NCBI GenBank assembly: GCA_947652605.1
Contig: OX393577.1
Location: 19,347,466-19,411,465 of the forward strand
Length of the DNA stretch: 64,000 nucleotides
Reading direction: 5' to 3'
Source: Elmis aenea
Lineage: Eukaryota > Arthropoda > Insecta > Coleoptera > Elmidae
Every line of letters begins with the position of its first letter. Positions within the stretch are counted from its first letter, which is position 1. Both the position numbers and the translations under genes were made by a program. This document shows positions 23,552-35,490 of this stretch, in pieces. The notes beneath the pieces were generated by a model. That model did not search any database and was not told the DNA's origin. It was given only the letters and a program-made list of their open reading frames with translations.

Positions 23552-23834
23552 AAAATTATACTCGTTATGTAATCAATACGGTTATTATTATTTTGTGTTC
23601 ACGTATTTTATTGCTTTCTCCGTAAAAATGTTGTTGACAGATTAAGTAGTATTGTTCTTAGAAACAAGGTTTTCAATTTTAAATTACTTTCAGCGTTAAA
23701 TGCATTTTTCTCATGCTGAATTCAAAATTTTTACATCCAGAACTGAAAATTAAAAGACATAAAACATCACTGTACATTCGCTTTGTAAGATAATTTAGTA
23801 TTATTAAAGAAATTTCAAGTATTAGACTTACAGC

Positions 23835-24260
23835 AAAAGTATACAGTTCATTCCAAATTCGAAACTCACCATGGGAAACATTTAAACCGTTAAGAGATAC
23901 AAGGTCGATTAAATGGGACAAAAGTTATTTATTTATGGAGCAGCCTAACGACGCTTAGATTTTTTTATTATTCCATGGCACACTAGGTCAGGTTAAAAAA
24001 CGGAAATTATCAAATTTCTTAAATCTTAATTATTTTAGGTAAAAAAACCTAGTAAGAAAAAGTTGAATATATTTTTACGCATTTCGAAATGGCGACAATA
24101 ATTTGTTTGAACCTCGTTTAGATTCCGAGATAAATGACACAATTGCACCATACAAGGTTTAATCACCGCAATAAAGATTTTTTAAAATTTCAGCAATAAG
24201 CGGAGTTAGGTATTCGTTTTCGTATTTGGTCACAAAACGAAAAAAAAAAACAATTTAAAA
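23835..24260 (+). repeat. Solitary arm of a mariner-like palindromic element
   Basis: 'ttaagagatacaaggtcgat' followed by 'taaatgggacaaaagtt' (about 23890-23930) is the subterminal signature seen in the foldback elements at 12.4, 43.2, 55.8 and 61.6 kb. No inverted partner arm is nearby. Confidence 0.5.
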
Positions 24261-24290
24261 CGATCCCATAAAACCATCCAACGTTTTTAA

Positions 24291-25274
24291 CCCTTAAATA
24301 GTGAGGTGAAATATGAGTTACGTTAGTAGTAAGGTGCGGTCACTGTGACCGCGCAGTTTTTACTGTTGCAAAAAATTGAAAAAGAATGTATTTTGTGCTA
24401 TAATTCAACAATAGTGTTTGTTTGGGTATTTTTCAATGTTTATTGATAAAAAAGACAATGTTTAGTATGAAGCCTTATTATAAAATTAATAAACTGAACA
24501 CAGTGTACCTAATAATAACGCATTTTGCGTAAGTCAGCGGACTATATGAATTATACAAAAAAAGAAAACTCGAAACCAAAATTTTTATGACTAAAGTGTA
24601 ACTAAAGGGACCATACTAAACTTATAAATATAAAAAACTATTTCAAAAAAATTAAATCATAAAAACCGCAAGCCTTAAAATATTACAATTTTCCATTACA
24701 GTTTTTAGATATTTTCTTAGCACACCAGACAATTTGAATCGAGTTTTTTCATAGAAGTCTTTTCATTTCTAGTTGTTCCTGCTTCTTCGTTTCCTAAACT
24801 GGATATAGCTTGTCAATAATAGTTTCTGTTTCTTCCGTATCTTCCTCACCTGTATCTGATTGCATAGATCATGTATCATGTTCGAATTTCTTCATAAACG
24901 TCACTTACACTGCTGTCTTCATCGCTAATATTGTCTTCAGTTACCTCAAACCATTTCGATAGAGTTTCTTCAAATTTGGATTGTTTAAACGAACTCTTTT
25001 CGAAGGTCCTGCCTTCTCAGACATGTTTTTTGCCTTTTAGCACCTGCATGCAAAAAGTTACACTAACGGTGAGCGCACTGTGACCGCAAATAAACTTTAT
25101 AATTTTTTTTCGAGACAACGACACAACCCTCGATTTTTGTATGCTAGTCACGGACTAATTGTGAAGTAGTTTGAAGGTACCTAGACGGGGGGGAATGTAC
25201 ACATGACGAATTAGCTGTAGTATTAGATTGAAATTACCGTGCGGTCACCATGACCGCACCTCACTACTTAAGGG
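24291..25274 (-). mobile_element. piggyBac-type derivative with TTAA duplication
   Basis: CCCTTAAATAGTGAGGTG at the left and CACCTCACTACTTAAGGG at the right are inverted repeats. TTAA flanks both sides (24287-24290 and 25275-25278), which is diagnostic of piggyBac insertion. A palindrome, gcggtcactgtgaccgc, lies just inside the left end, a half-like copy near 25070, and gcggtcaccatgaccgc near the right end. On the minus strand around 24850-25025 an ATG frame (MSEKAGPSKRVRLNN), then an acidic stretch (VTEDNISDEDSSVSDVYEE) in another frame, resembles the acidic N-terminus of piggyBac transposases. The catalytic region is deleted. Confidence 0.88.
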
Positions 25275-26311
25275 TTAAAAAAATGTATAAGGGCAGATGC
25301 TAAAAGTTGCTTGTCAATAATGATCATATTCATAATTATATTAAAGTTCGACCATACGATGATCTGGCATTTCATGTAATTTATATTATTGTACAAAAAT
25401 AAACAGTCGAATAACAGGGTCAAGCTGAATTATTGAGAATGAAAAACACGGTTTTTAAATTCAAGTGATTGTGGAGTAGGGTAAGTCCGGGATAGATGCC
25501 CCCACGGCGAAGATGCCCCATCAAAATAATTTCGTGATTAACGGACAGGTTGCGCTGGCTTTTTAAGGGTTGGTTTGTATTGCGTATGTGATTGTGTGCA
25601 GTGCTATTTTTTTTTAAAAAACCTTATTCGGGCAAGTTATTTGCAAAAATTCATTTTAAGAGCTTCACAAAATTTATCACTATGGTTTGCTTGTACACGC
25701 ATATCATGATAAAGTACTTTTATCATTGTTTTTGTAGTGCAATACATTTAGGCATACAATAGGTTAGTGTTCGTGCCAAAGTAGGGGAGAACGGGTACGA
25801 TTGTAACAATTTTTACATTTTATTTAATTACTACTTTCAAAATGGGTGTAGCTCATTTGAAAAAATGGCACAACGTAGGTTGAACTTTTGGCTATTAAAT
25901 GCTGTTTTAGAATTTTCGATAATCTTTTAGATAATATGTCAATAAAATATTATTTAGGTACTTGCACACTGTTACAACTGTACCCGTGCGGGAGACAATT
26001 GTAACAGGGTAGGGGGATAAATGTAACAATCATTTTATTGAACGATAACGTGGAATGTCCATCAATTACAAAAACGAAATTAGTATCAAACATATTTTAT
26101 TTCAAAAGTAGTACATATAAAAATAATACGTGTTTTCTTAAAACTAAAAAATATCCTTAAAACAGAAAATAACAAAATTGGAAATTTTTTTAAACTTCTC
26201 ATTCGCTATAAAACATGTTTTATATTAAAACTGTTATATATAAAAATAAAACCTGTTTTCTTAAAACCATCAAATATCTTATAAAAGTAAATAACAAACT
26301 TGTAATATTTT

Positions 26312-26762
26312 TTAATCATTATCGTCGCAGTTTAAACAAAAAAAGTACATTTCGCGCAAACTGTGGACACAATTTTCATGTGCCCATTTTTTACACTTGC
26401 AGCACTGTATCCATGTGTTACCAGGTACTGAGTCAGTGTAAGGCTGGAGACAGTATACACATAACGTATCTTCGTCTTCATCTTCTGAGCTCTGGATGAT
26501 TTTCTTTTTCAAATTTCTTTTGTTTTCTTTTGTAAAATTTCTCTTTACTTTGTTGATTTTCTTCTTTTTGTTCTGTTGTTCTTTTTCTAAAGCTACTTTC
26601 TCAGGCGTATCTGTTAATATGGCAGATTTCCTTTTTCTTCTTGTATTAATTTTATTTTTTACAACTGGGGCCTTTGGGTATGGTCTAATAGTTTCAAGAA
26701 TTTCTAATGATGTATCGTGGTTGTCATCGGAAGTGTCATTATCATTTATTCCCGTGATTTCT
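26312..26762 (-). pseudogene. C-terminal tail and PHD-type finger of the B transposase
   Basis: Downstream of the HTH exon, in another frame, the minus strand stays open through a basic tail with the family signatures IRPYPKAP and ILTDTPEK, then KKKIIQSSEDEDED. It ends in a complete C4HC3 finger (CVYC, WIQCCKCKKWAHENC, FFCLNC). These belong after the DDE domain of the insect pogo/jerky-type transposases I know. The DDE domain (about 200 residues) has been deleted near 26765, and the junction is out of frame. All eight zinc ligands are intact, so decay since the deletion is slight. Confidence 0.75.
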
Positions 26763-27288
26763 TTATTTATTAAAATTTACAGCGCGAGCGTGGCTAGTTG
26801 GCTCAGGAATTCTTATGGATAACGTAGGGTTGCGATTCATAAAGTTTGTAAACCAATCCCTTGAAGCAAGATGATCCCTTTGCCACTGTTCTGGCATTTT
26901 TATATTTTGCCAGGTACAAAACTGATAAACCTGAAATTATCAAAATTTTCTGTAAGATTCAAGTTTTTATTGCCTACTTTAATCTTACCAATGTACGTAT
27001 TTCAATTGGAGTTAATCCAAAATACAGCTGAGACGAATTACGAATATAATCACAAAACGCATTTTCCTCCTCTGCCGAGAGTACTCTCGTATGAGGATTA
27101 TATCCCACTGTGGGTATCTCACCATTTTTAATTTTTTTGCAGTAACGATTTAGTGTTACATGACATATTTTTAGTTCTCTTGCAACTTCCCTTTCATTTT
27201 TATGTTCTTCGAGTACAAGAGAAGCGGCTCGTTTCATTATCTCATTTGAAGGGCTCCTATTAGAAGTTCTTAACCTCTTTCGCGGCAT
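26763..27288 (-). CDS. Pogo-type DNA-binding protein, HTH only, two exons (155 aa)
   Basis: Exon 1 (27288-26989, 100 codons) starts MPRKRLRTSNRSPSNEIMKR and holds the psq-type HTH (VAREL, CHVTLNRYCKKIKNG). Next is the linker typical of pogo/Tigger transposases (EEENAFCDYIRN, YFGLTPIEIRTL). A 58-bp intron (GTAAGA at 26988, TTTCAG ending 26931) joins in frame to exon 2 (26930-26763): VYQFCTWQNIKMPEQW, then DWFTNFMNRNPTLSIRIPEP and SHARAVNFNK, the CENPB/Tc5-type second HTH. Translation stops there, exactly where the DDE domain should begin. The unspliced frame ends after 'RTLVRLK', so splicing is needed. The product would bind the element's ends without catalytic activity (inference). Confidence 0.7.
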
Positions 27289-27788
27289 TCTGAATAGATA
27301 CAACAACAAAAATTTATTATTAGCCTATGTGGTGGGTACAAATGTAACATGTTACAAACGTACCCGTCGAAACTGTTACATTTGTCCCCTTACGTACTTA
27401 TTATATGTTTTGATCACTACCACTGACATGCAAGTACGCAACTTCATAACTGTAGCCATTGTTGTTAGACGGATGTACATGCATAGTAACAAAGTTCATA
27501 TCATTTTTATATATCAACATTCAGAAAAGATATCCAAAAAACAATATCCAAAAAATATTTTACTTACGTGCTTCAAAAAACTGTTTTTACGCATAGAAAC
27601 TGATGTGTCACAGAACAGTGGCCAATATTGCAGGAGCATCTGTAGGACGTCTATCTAGTACCGTGTACAGTTGTGTACATCAAATTTGTCACTTTACAAT
27701 AAAATTACAGCGGGTGTTACAATTGTACCGTGTTACATTTGTACCCGTTCTCCCCTACATATTCTGGCGCAAAATTTAAATTTGATAT

Positions 27789-27986
27789 TTGGCTGGGGCA
27801 TCTATACCGGACGATCGGGGAAAATGCCCTACATGTGTTGGATGTGGGGAAATGTACACAAACACAAAATGGAATGATGAGTGGATTCAGTGCATGCATT
27901 GCAACAAATGGTCCCGTGAAGGCTGTTCTAAATATGAAAATCTTTGTAATTTGTGTGGAAAAATAATGACATTAAAAAAGAAATAA
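27789..27986 (+). pseudogene. PHD-type finger remnant of element A1
   Basis: The frame opens without an ATG and reads CPTCVGCGEMYTNTKW, then EWIQCMHCNKWSREGC and NLCNLCGK before a stop. The spacing is that of a C4HC3 finger, but the histidine before the fifth cysteine is arginine here (SREGC). In A2 the histidine is present (SHEGC) while the last cysteine is tryptophan. Upstream transposase sequence is missing in both copies. B is inserted just before this frame. Confidence 0.7.
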
Positions 27987-28313
27987 GTACTTAATTGTTA
28001 ATATATTTACTAAACATTTAGTTTCTGTTTATTAATTTGTAATTACATAATATTTTCGTAGGGGCATCTATACCTATACTCTATACTAGTGGGGCATCTT
28101 TGCCCGACAATTTGGTGAAGATGGCAAATGCTCATATTTTAAGTTTTTAATTATTCGAATCATATAAATTTATAACAGTGTACATTTTCAATTTTAAATA
28201 AAATAATATACATAGAGTTGTCATACAACGTAGTTACAACCATAGTTTTTACTCCTTTGTCCAGAAAATATTAGCATCTAAAAAGGTGGAGCATCTATCC
28301 CGGACTTACCCTA

Positions 28314-30503
28314 TCGTTCCAATTCCAATAACTGAGGGGACAATCTTTCCGCATAGGTGCCTTTATTATTATTTAAAATTATTATTTTAACTGCAGTACT
28401 GTTTATTTTTTCGGTAACAGCTTTAGGAACAAAAAATCAGATTGGTTGTCGTATCATTGTAGGTAGGTACAATGATACATTTAAAACGTCGAATATTATA
28501 ACATTAAGAGATGGAGCTAAATAAAGAAATCTAAAGTGCAATACAAACTAAATAAACGTTCCAACAAAGTCGGTTAATATCCTCTTTCGAAGCAAGTTTA
28601 CAAGAACAAGCGGTTGTTTTGTTTTGGTATGGAACAATAAACATGACAATGAAGCAAGGCCATCCATATTTTCTGTTCATTTTTCTCGGAGTTACTTGTC
28701 TATAAAAATATCGATATAACTGACATATGCCTATTGAATTCTGGACTTTGATGGAAATCCATTGAGCCGTAATTGATAATTAGAATTCTTTAGTAAATAA
28801 TAGATCGAGTAAAGACACCGTTAACGAAGCACGCTGTTTAACAACTTAGAATCGCACTATTAAATATAATTGTTAGTAAAAACCGGACCTAATAGGTTCT
28901 ACGGTATTCACTCGTTTGATCTTGATGATTTTAATTCTTTACGGAGCGGATATGCATACAATAGGTTCCTTTGTTGGTGGTTAATTGTTGCATAACTGTA
29001 ACAATTAGCAATACATTTTTCTTGTGTTTCTGATAACTGTTTACTTTATTAATTCTGTTAGGTATAAAATTTATTGACTTAAAATTTCACGCTTTAAATA
29101 TGTTTTTCATACTTTATATCGCTATACAGCGTGTATGCTTCTACATTAGGACCAAGAAAATCTCGAAACCGTTGGATACAAAAATGGTTAAATTATCAAC
29201 ATTTTGGTTTTCTTTAGTTTAAAAAAAAAAAAAAAAACGTTACCGGTTGTAATCACCAATTCTTGCGTTGCTATTATCGAACAGTTCAAGAAACTACAAA
29301 ACTTTAATACCTTCGTACTTATAGCTACGCTGTGTTTGCGAAAATCTTTTGCGAGTAAGACGAATTGCAATTGATGGTTTGTCGCCTATATTTTTCTAGT
29401 TATTGATGCAATGATCCCTAGCTAAGATCGTGTCCTTCTCAATATATTTCAACAACAATGAGATCAAGGACAAGAACGGAACTCATTGCAAAACTGTAAT
29501 TGTTAGTTCGTTGCTCCACTTTTGTAAACTTTTTGTTCTCGTGGTATTTAAAATATAGCAATTAGAGAAAATTGGATCGTCTGTGTCCAACTTTCAAGAT
29601 GCTTCTTCGTTCGGATTGTTTATTTAATAGTTCCTCATTCTTCCATGCTCAAACCGTCCTCTTCGTAAAGAATTCGACCTTACGTTAAAAGATTATAATC
29701 CCTGACCTATTAATTGGCTTTCGTGTGCTCAGCAACGATTGATCTACTTTTAAGTTTCGATCACTCAATCAATCAAAGTCGCGGTTGTTATAATCATCAC
29801 CCAAATTTAATTTTGCAATGCGAGAGTAAACAAAACCGGACTATCCAACACTGTTGCCATTAACAATGCCCAGTGACAGTGATTTACAGCGCTGACGGTT
29901 GAATTTGTTTTAAATTAAGTTTTTATGTTCGACCATCAGACTGTAGTGATTTAAAAGGCTGTTAAAGTTCGTTCCTATTTCATTGATTAATCGTTACCTA
30001 ATATCAAAGGTATTTAATTACAGAACTCTTGCTTGCAGGGCTGGGGAGAGGGTATGACATCTGAAAATTTTGTCACTGGTCTGGCCATGAAATGATTTAA
30101 AAAAAGCACCACCACTGCGTTTTCGAAGCAGTATTATTATTATTGTTTTTATGCAATTTATATCAATCATTAACCATTAAGCCGTTGATTTATGTCGCAG
30201 CAGGCCAAACTGAACGTTAATGGTGGCCTTTGGGGCAATAATTTTTGTAAAATTTTGGTTTAAATCTAAGTAAGCTTTTATGCTTTATTGACGAACAAAA
30301 CAAAATATAACAATCTAACACTATAGGTTATAAACTTCTTTATTTATTAAAATAGAATTAAATGTTAGCAAGGGTTTTTTTTATACAGATATCTATGATA
30401 TTACAGCTGCAAATGTTGGCTTTCTTTTGAAAGAACGTGAACGTTTTAGGAATAGGCGGTAAGATTTTCTGCCCTAAAGCTACACTTGTTGCAAATAAAT
30501 TGA
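28314..30503. other. Non-coding, nothing recognised
   Basis: No supportable gene or paired repeat. This is one of the longer element-poor stretches and might hold host regulatory DNA, but I see no specific site. Confidence 0.35.
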
Positions 30504-30619
30504 GTTTGAACCAGGGTTGGCCTGATTTAAATCACGATTTAAATCAGCTGATTTTTAAAATTAAAATCATGGTTTATATCAAACTTTATTGAATTTCACG
30601 ATTTAACGTCACACGTCAC

Positions 30620-30814
30620 CATGGGCGTCCGTAGAAAATTATCCAGGGAGGAGCAAAGCTTGCAAAAAAAATGGCGCACAACTGATCCCATAAGAAATGC
30701 ATTAAAATTTTTAACGATTTTTTAACTTGACCGTCTTTCATTTGGTCATTAATAAAGTACTCGATTCCAGGGAGGGGCAAGTGTCCCGCTTGCCCTCCCA
30801 TGTGGACGCCCATG
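30620..30814. mobile_element. Nested MITE with 8-bp duplication
   Basis: CATGGGCGTCC at the start and GGACGCCCATG at the end are exact inverses. The 8-bp CACGTCAC flanks both sides (30612-30619 and 30815-30822). The related elements at 20.3 and 53.3 kb read through this point without the insert. It is probably hAT-derived. Confidence 0.85.
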
Positions 30815-31576
30815 CACGTCACATATAAATTAAATGCACGTTTTACTTCCACTCGTTTAAACAACCGCTAGTACCATACGCCGGAAATATCGCCTATCGG
30901 CTTTTTATAGATCGGGGAGAAATAAAGTCTCTTCAGGAATTTTCTTGTTAGAGACGCATTCCGGTAGATTTACTTTGTACATTTTTACAATAATTTATAA
31001 TTTTAGGGTCAAAAGATCTACAGCCTTAGTCAAAATGTCTGCAACAATTACAAAAGGTTTTTATTATCGATTTCTCAGAAAATTTTGTTCTTTATAAAAG
31101 TTGATGGATGACTTAAAACTAATTTTAAGATGGCAAAGCAATTCATATGACACTAGATTTAAGGATTTTAAAAATATTCGCAAAAGTAAAGTGTCCCTAT
31201 TTTAAGACATCGTGGAGAAAAATTGTTTAGAAATCAAAAATATGACAATACGAAATTGGACATTAAAATTTTTCGAATTTTGTAGTTGTGTCAACATTCA
31301 AAAAGCTTGCAATTAATTGAAACGTTTTTTATTATCGATTTCTCGGAAAATTTTATTCTTGAGAAAAGTTGGTACAAAGTCTAATTTAAAGTTTAAAAGC
31401 TCGATAAAAATTCATATGACACGAGCCTTTAGCGATTTTAGAAATATTCGCAAGAGTAAAGTGCACTTATTTTAAGAGTTTAAAAAAAATATGCAAGGGT
31501 AAACGATATTTTGTGTTGAGCAAAATTTTTAAATTCTAAACATTTTTTTTTACTTTTTTAAAATTCTTAAAATAAG

Positions 31577-31676
31577 GGTTCATAAAGGTCAACTCACTAA
31601 GTAACCTTGGTTACCAATTATCGTGACCGCGCCGGCGCCCGCGACCGCGTCGGGATCGCGCCGGTGTGTGTGGACC
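31577..31676. mobile_element. About 100-bp CpG-rich insert, possibly a mini-MITE
   Basis: A run packed with CG dinucleotides (ccgcgccggcgcccgcgacc) interrupts a module that is continuous in the sister elements. The edges AAAGGTCAACTCAC and GTGTGTGTGGACCTTTA are roughly inverted. No duplication longer than 2-3 bp is clear, so the exact boundaries are uncertain. Its composition contrasts sharply with the surroundings. Confidence 0.55.
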
Positions 31677-32321
31677 TTTACTCTTCCAAATACTTCTAAA
31701 ATCGTTAAAATCTAGTGAAATGTGATTATTGAACTTTTTTTTTAACTTAAAATTGGTCTTAGACTATGCACCAACTTTTCTCAAGAATACAATTATTTGA
31801 GAAACCAATACCAAAAAAAATTTTATTTGTTGCAGACTTCTTGGATTTTAAAGTTAGGTACTTCAAAAATAAATACCGAAGTTTTAACGTCAAATCTCAC
31901 CGTATTTTTGAATTCTAAACAATCTTTCCCTATAAAGTTTTTTATTGTAACTCTTAAAATAAGGCCACTTTACTCTTGTGAATATTTCTGAAAACGCTAA
32001 AAATCTGGTATCGTATACGATTTTGGGAAATTTTTTCCATCTTGAAATTAGTTTTATGTCATCCATTTTATCCATTTTGTCAGGAATAAAAGTTTCTGAG
32101 AAATTTTTAGAAAAAAACTTTTTTTTTATCCATGTTGAATGACGCTGTACAGAAGATATAATGTAGTGTGACTAATGAATAAATTAGTTGTATAATGAGA
32201 AAATGGTCAAGTTTCTTAAAAAAATATTAAAAAAATCAAAATTTCGTAATTTTTTAAATTTAAATCAATAGTTTTTAATTTTTTTAATAAAAACCAAGTT
32301 TTGCCCGACCCTGGTATAAAC

Positions 32322-33640
32322 CCGAATGACGAAGAGCGATAAAGAAAGTGAGGATATGGGTGATACACAAGCACATTTACAATATCTGCGTATTTTGTTA
32401 TATTGGATGTAACTATTTCCAAATTTCACATAGGTACGTTTTACATCTTTAAAGAAAATTCAAAATTTATTTTCAAACGCTGCATCAACAAAAAATTAGC
32501 TTTTAAAAAGTTTAACACATATCCACATATGATGGGTTTCATTGCAAAATTGGTCAAAATTCGTTGAATTAGGTATTGAAGTCCTTACTTTGGGCGATTG
32601 TATGGCAAAAATAAAACTATAATTAAAACACTCCTACGTATCAAAAAAGATTAAATACGTTCCATATATTAAAATAAATTAAATTCCCTCAATTTATGGT
32701 CATTATCAATGTGCACCAACGAATGCAACTGTTAGTATTCTAAGTCTGAAAAACATCGTACCAGCTAATGAATTTCCTTGTTCATTGTCAGCTTTCTCGC
32801 ATGAAATTTCAGCGCTTTTATTTAACATTCAGATATATCTATTATCAAATGGCTCTACCTGTATTGAATGCAGTATCTTGCAGCAACTTTGTTATGGAGT
32901 CGACAATGTTATGAACGATCGTCCTTGGCCATTGTTGCTATTCAGATGTCACCTGAACAGACGCGAGAGAAACCGAGACAAAATAAAGAGGCTATAAAGT
33001 CAATATGGTAAAAATGCAATTTATTATCTGGACTCATGTACTTCAATAAAACAAAATATGGATATTCTGTCTTATTGTATGCAAGTTGTGACAGAGCAAG
33101 CTTCGAACCCTTGTATATTGGGTTTATATTTAGATATTAAGTAAATCGTGGAATTGTATCGTTGTTTTTTAAAAAAGTTATTGTAAAAGAACAATAATTA
33201 TTGTAAACAACAGTTGTAAAAACACAACGGTTATTGCTTATTAAAACTGTTTTTGTAGCATAAAATGCAAAAAAATGGTTCAACACTCAAGAAACTTTTT
33301 TCAGTTTCTAATTATTTTTCAAAATTATCAAATGTGCAGTCTTTCCTAACAGTGGGTTTGCCGACTATATTTACACGATACACAGCAGAGCTTAAAATAT
33401 ACCGGCCCGGGGCCAAATAAAATGTTTTTTCGAATATTAACGAATTTGACGAACGAAAAGCTTTTTTTTTATTTTTTCAGGTTCTGAAAAAATTGGGGCT
33501 TGGCAAAAGATTTAAATATCTTTTTCATCTAAATTTATTCCGCTCGGCATCCTAACTAATTTTCATGCCGCCCTATACAATAAAATAAATCCCGCCCCGA
33601 TATACAGGGTGTCCTAAAAACGACGCTCAATTTTGGGCAT
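32322..33640. other. Non-coding, decayed element ends only
   Basis: No gene is recognised. A single TACAGGGTGTCCTAAAAA end lies at 33603, just before the hAT MITE, without a partner. 'ccggcccggggcc' near 33400 is an isolated GC patch. Confidence 0.35.
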
Positions 33641-33648
33641 ATCTAGAG

Positions 33649-33927
33649 CAGGGGTTCGCAAACTAGGGGGCGCGCCCCCTAATGGGGGCGCGAAGAACGA
33701 TGCGGGGGGCGCAATGACAGCCATAATATAAATTTAAAAGAAAAAATTTAGTTTTTTTACATTTCAAATATGTTTTCTGTTTGCAATGTTGTATTTCTGT
33801 AATATTTCGTATTGGTTGATTGAAAATTATTGATACCTACTAACTTCAAAGCGAAAAAAAATTGAAGGGGGCACAAGTTGACATGCTGAAAAAAATGGGG
33901 ACGGCATAAAAAGTTTGCGCACCCCTG
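33649..33927. mobile_element. hAT MITE with 8-bp duplication
   Basis: CAGGGGTTCGCAAACTAGGG and AAAGTTTGCGCACCCCTG are inverted ends. The perfect repeat ATCTAGAG flanks it (33641-33648 and 33928-33935). The left subterminal zone is GC-rich (gggggcgcgccccct-type). The short minus-strand frame across it is incidental. Confidence 0.92.
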
Positions 33928-35097
33928 ATCTAGAGTAAGGTGACCAACTTTTAGTTGTGGTAAGGCGGGACAAAATCGACTGGGGGATATTATGAATGAA
34001 AGTAAAAAATGTATTTTTTTACTCATTTTGACATTTACGTATTTTGCTTTTGCAGAATAACTAATAAGAATGTTTAATAATTAGTGATTGATATTGGTAA
34101 CTTCTAAGCCAATTCGTGTACTCTTTTTTATTTTACATCTGTTTATTGTGGTATTCAGCGCCTAACTTAAAAAATATTTCCGAATAAATTTGGACGCTGT
34201 ATATGCTATATTTGGTGGAGTGTCCACCCTGTATGTATATTTGGTGGAGTACAGGGTGGACCAAATCGAATGTTTTGCGGGGTATCTTGGTTACCGTAAT
34301 AGTTAGCGAAAAACTGATGTCGGTTTCTTGGGGTGTTTTTTTTTTGAGAAAAGAACGCCTGTGTAACTAGATTTTTTATATCGCTTTCCATTTTGGCACT
34401 ATGGACAAAAAATTAAGTTTAATCATTTTTGAAAATTAGCTTTAACTTCCTTATTTATTAAAATAGTATGAAATGTAATAAAGGTTTTTTATACAGATTT
34501 TTATGCTTATATTAAAAACAAAATTAATTTTTTTTAGTGACTTTGACTTTCGAGATATGAAGAAAACATATTGTTCTAAATGAAAATCCTAGATGGCCAT
34601 GACTTTATATGAAAGAACATTTTTTTAGCTTTTTAAAAATATATAGCTTTATATTTTATATGTGTTGCAAATAATAGCCGAGGTATGGCTAATTTTGTAA
34701 TAATTTTACTATTGAAGTTTGCCATGATACCGCAAACAAGTGATGTTTGCAATTAATAAACAACTAAACGTCATATCCAAGTAAATTTTTCAACTTTTAA
34801 GCAAATCCGGGTGTTTTTTTAAAATGTTATAACTGTTTATTGTGATATTGTGAACATGGCTAAATTTGAACACTTTGAAAAGATCAATATGTTAGAAATT
34901 TATATTGTTAAGTGTTAAAAACGTTGCGGCTGCGCAGAATTTGCTTGGAAATGACATTAAATTGTTTTATTTTATTCTTGAGGCTTTCGCGGCCGTTATC
35001 CATAATACAATCTTGGTTTCCGGGTTTGGAACCGCGTCTTCTATATTTAGAAGTGGTTGACGTTTCGACCATTGTGTCTTGGTCTTTTTCAAAACGA

Positions 35098-35487
35098 CTA
35101 ATTTGTGAGGGATGTTGCTGGGTTTATATATCCAGCTTGTGGAGGCGTGGCGTTCCGCTTGATGGATTTGTTCTGCCTGAGTGATTTTGTGATGACTGGT
35201 TTCCAGATGTTTGGGAGCTGTATGCCTGTGTCTCTGTTGTAGTTGTTTGGGTTCTTGATGATTTCCAATGATTCTCGATATAATCTTGGCCAGAAATGGT
35301 TTGCGCGGGCCAGTAGTTTTGTTTCTCTGAAGAGGATGTTGTGTCCTGTACCCTGGGCGTGTTCTGCTACCGCTGATTTATCGACTTGTTTTCTTGTTGT
35401 TTGTCCTTCGTGTTCTTTGAGACGCGTTTGTATACTCCTGCCAGTTTGTCCTATGTATACTTTTCCACAGGAGCAAGGTATGCTATA
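35098..35487 (-). pseudogene. Penelope GIY-YIG endonuclease domain and C-terminus
   Basis: A continuous 129-residue frame ending in TAG. It begins YSIPCSCGKVYIGQTGRS, the variant GIY-YIG start of Penelope endonucleases, which have a CxC before VYIG. It continues with TRLKEHEG, DKSAVAEHAQGTGHNILF and the C-terminal WPRLYRESLEIIKN. In Penelope proteins this domain follows the reverse transcriptase and nicks target DNA. The reverse transcriptase and N-terminus are missing. The frame itself is unbroken, so truncation at integration, not decay, removed the rest. Confidence 0.88.
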
Positions 35488-35490
35488 TAA

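Larger units (their letters stand above)
25784..27755 (-). mobile_element. Pogo-type element 'B', inserted in A1
   Basis: The ends GGGGAGAACGGGTACGATTG and CATTTGTACCCGTTCTCCCC are flanked by TA (25782-25783 and 27756-27757). In A2 the same place reads 'gtgccaaagtacatattctgg' with a single TA, on the opposite strand near 44235: an in-window empty site proving the insertion and the TA duplication. Further inverted copies of the terminal word lie at 25975-26035 and 27330-27390. The minus strand carries a spliced transposase gene start and a displaced C-terminal finger. The DDE core is deleted. Confidence 0.95.
25479..28311 (+). mobile_element. Pogo-type element 'A1', interrupted by element B
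   Basis: The ends GGGTAAGTCCGGGATAGATG and CATCTATCCCGGACTTACCC are inverted. TA duplications lie at 25477-25478 and 28312-28313. The terminal word ggggcatctatcc/ggatagatgcccc recurs internally near 25510, 27793, 28060 and 28090. Without B it is about 860 bp. The second copy A2 (43701-44537, opposite orientation) is nearly identical. The coding remnant is the C-terminal finger at 27789-27986. Confidence 0.9.
30512..32313. mobile_element. hAT-type 'gatttaaatc' element with two internal insertions
   Basis: CAGGGTTGGCCTGATTTAAA and CAAGTTTTGCCCGACCCTG are the ends. They are flanked by related 8-mers gtttgaac (30504-30511) and gtataaac (32314-32321). The module order equals that at 20.3 kb: two forward copies (about 31030 and 31300), then two inverted (about 31680 and 31960). 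Inside are a 195-bp MITE (30620-30814) and a roughly 100-bp CpG-rich insert (31577-31676). Confidence 0.82.

Noticed and set aside
27329..27658. 109-codon plus-strand ORF
   Set aside because: It lies within element B, antisense to its transposase side and overlapping subterminal repeats. Not a gene.
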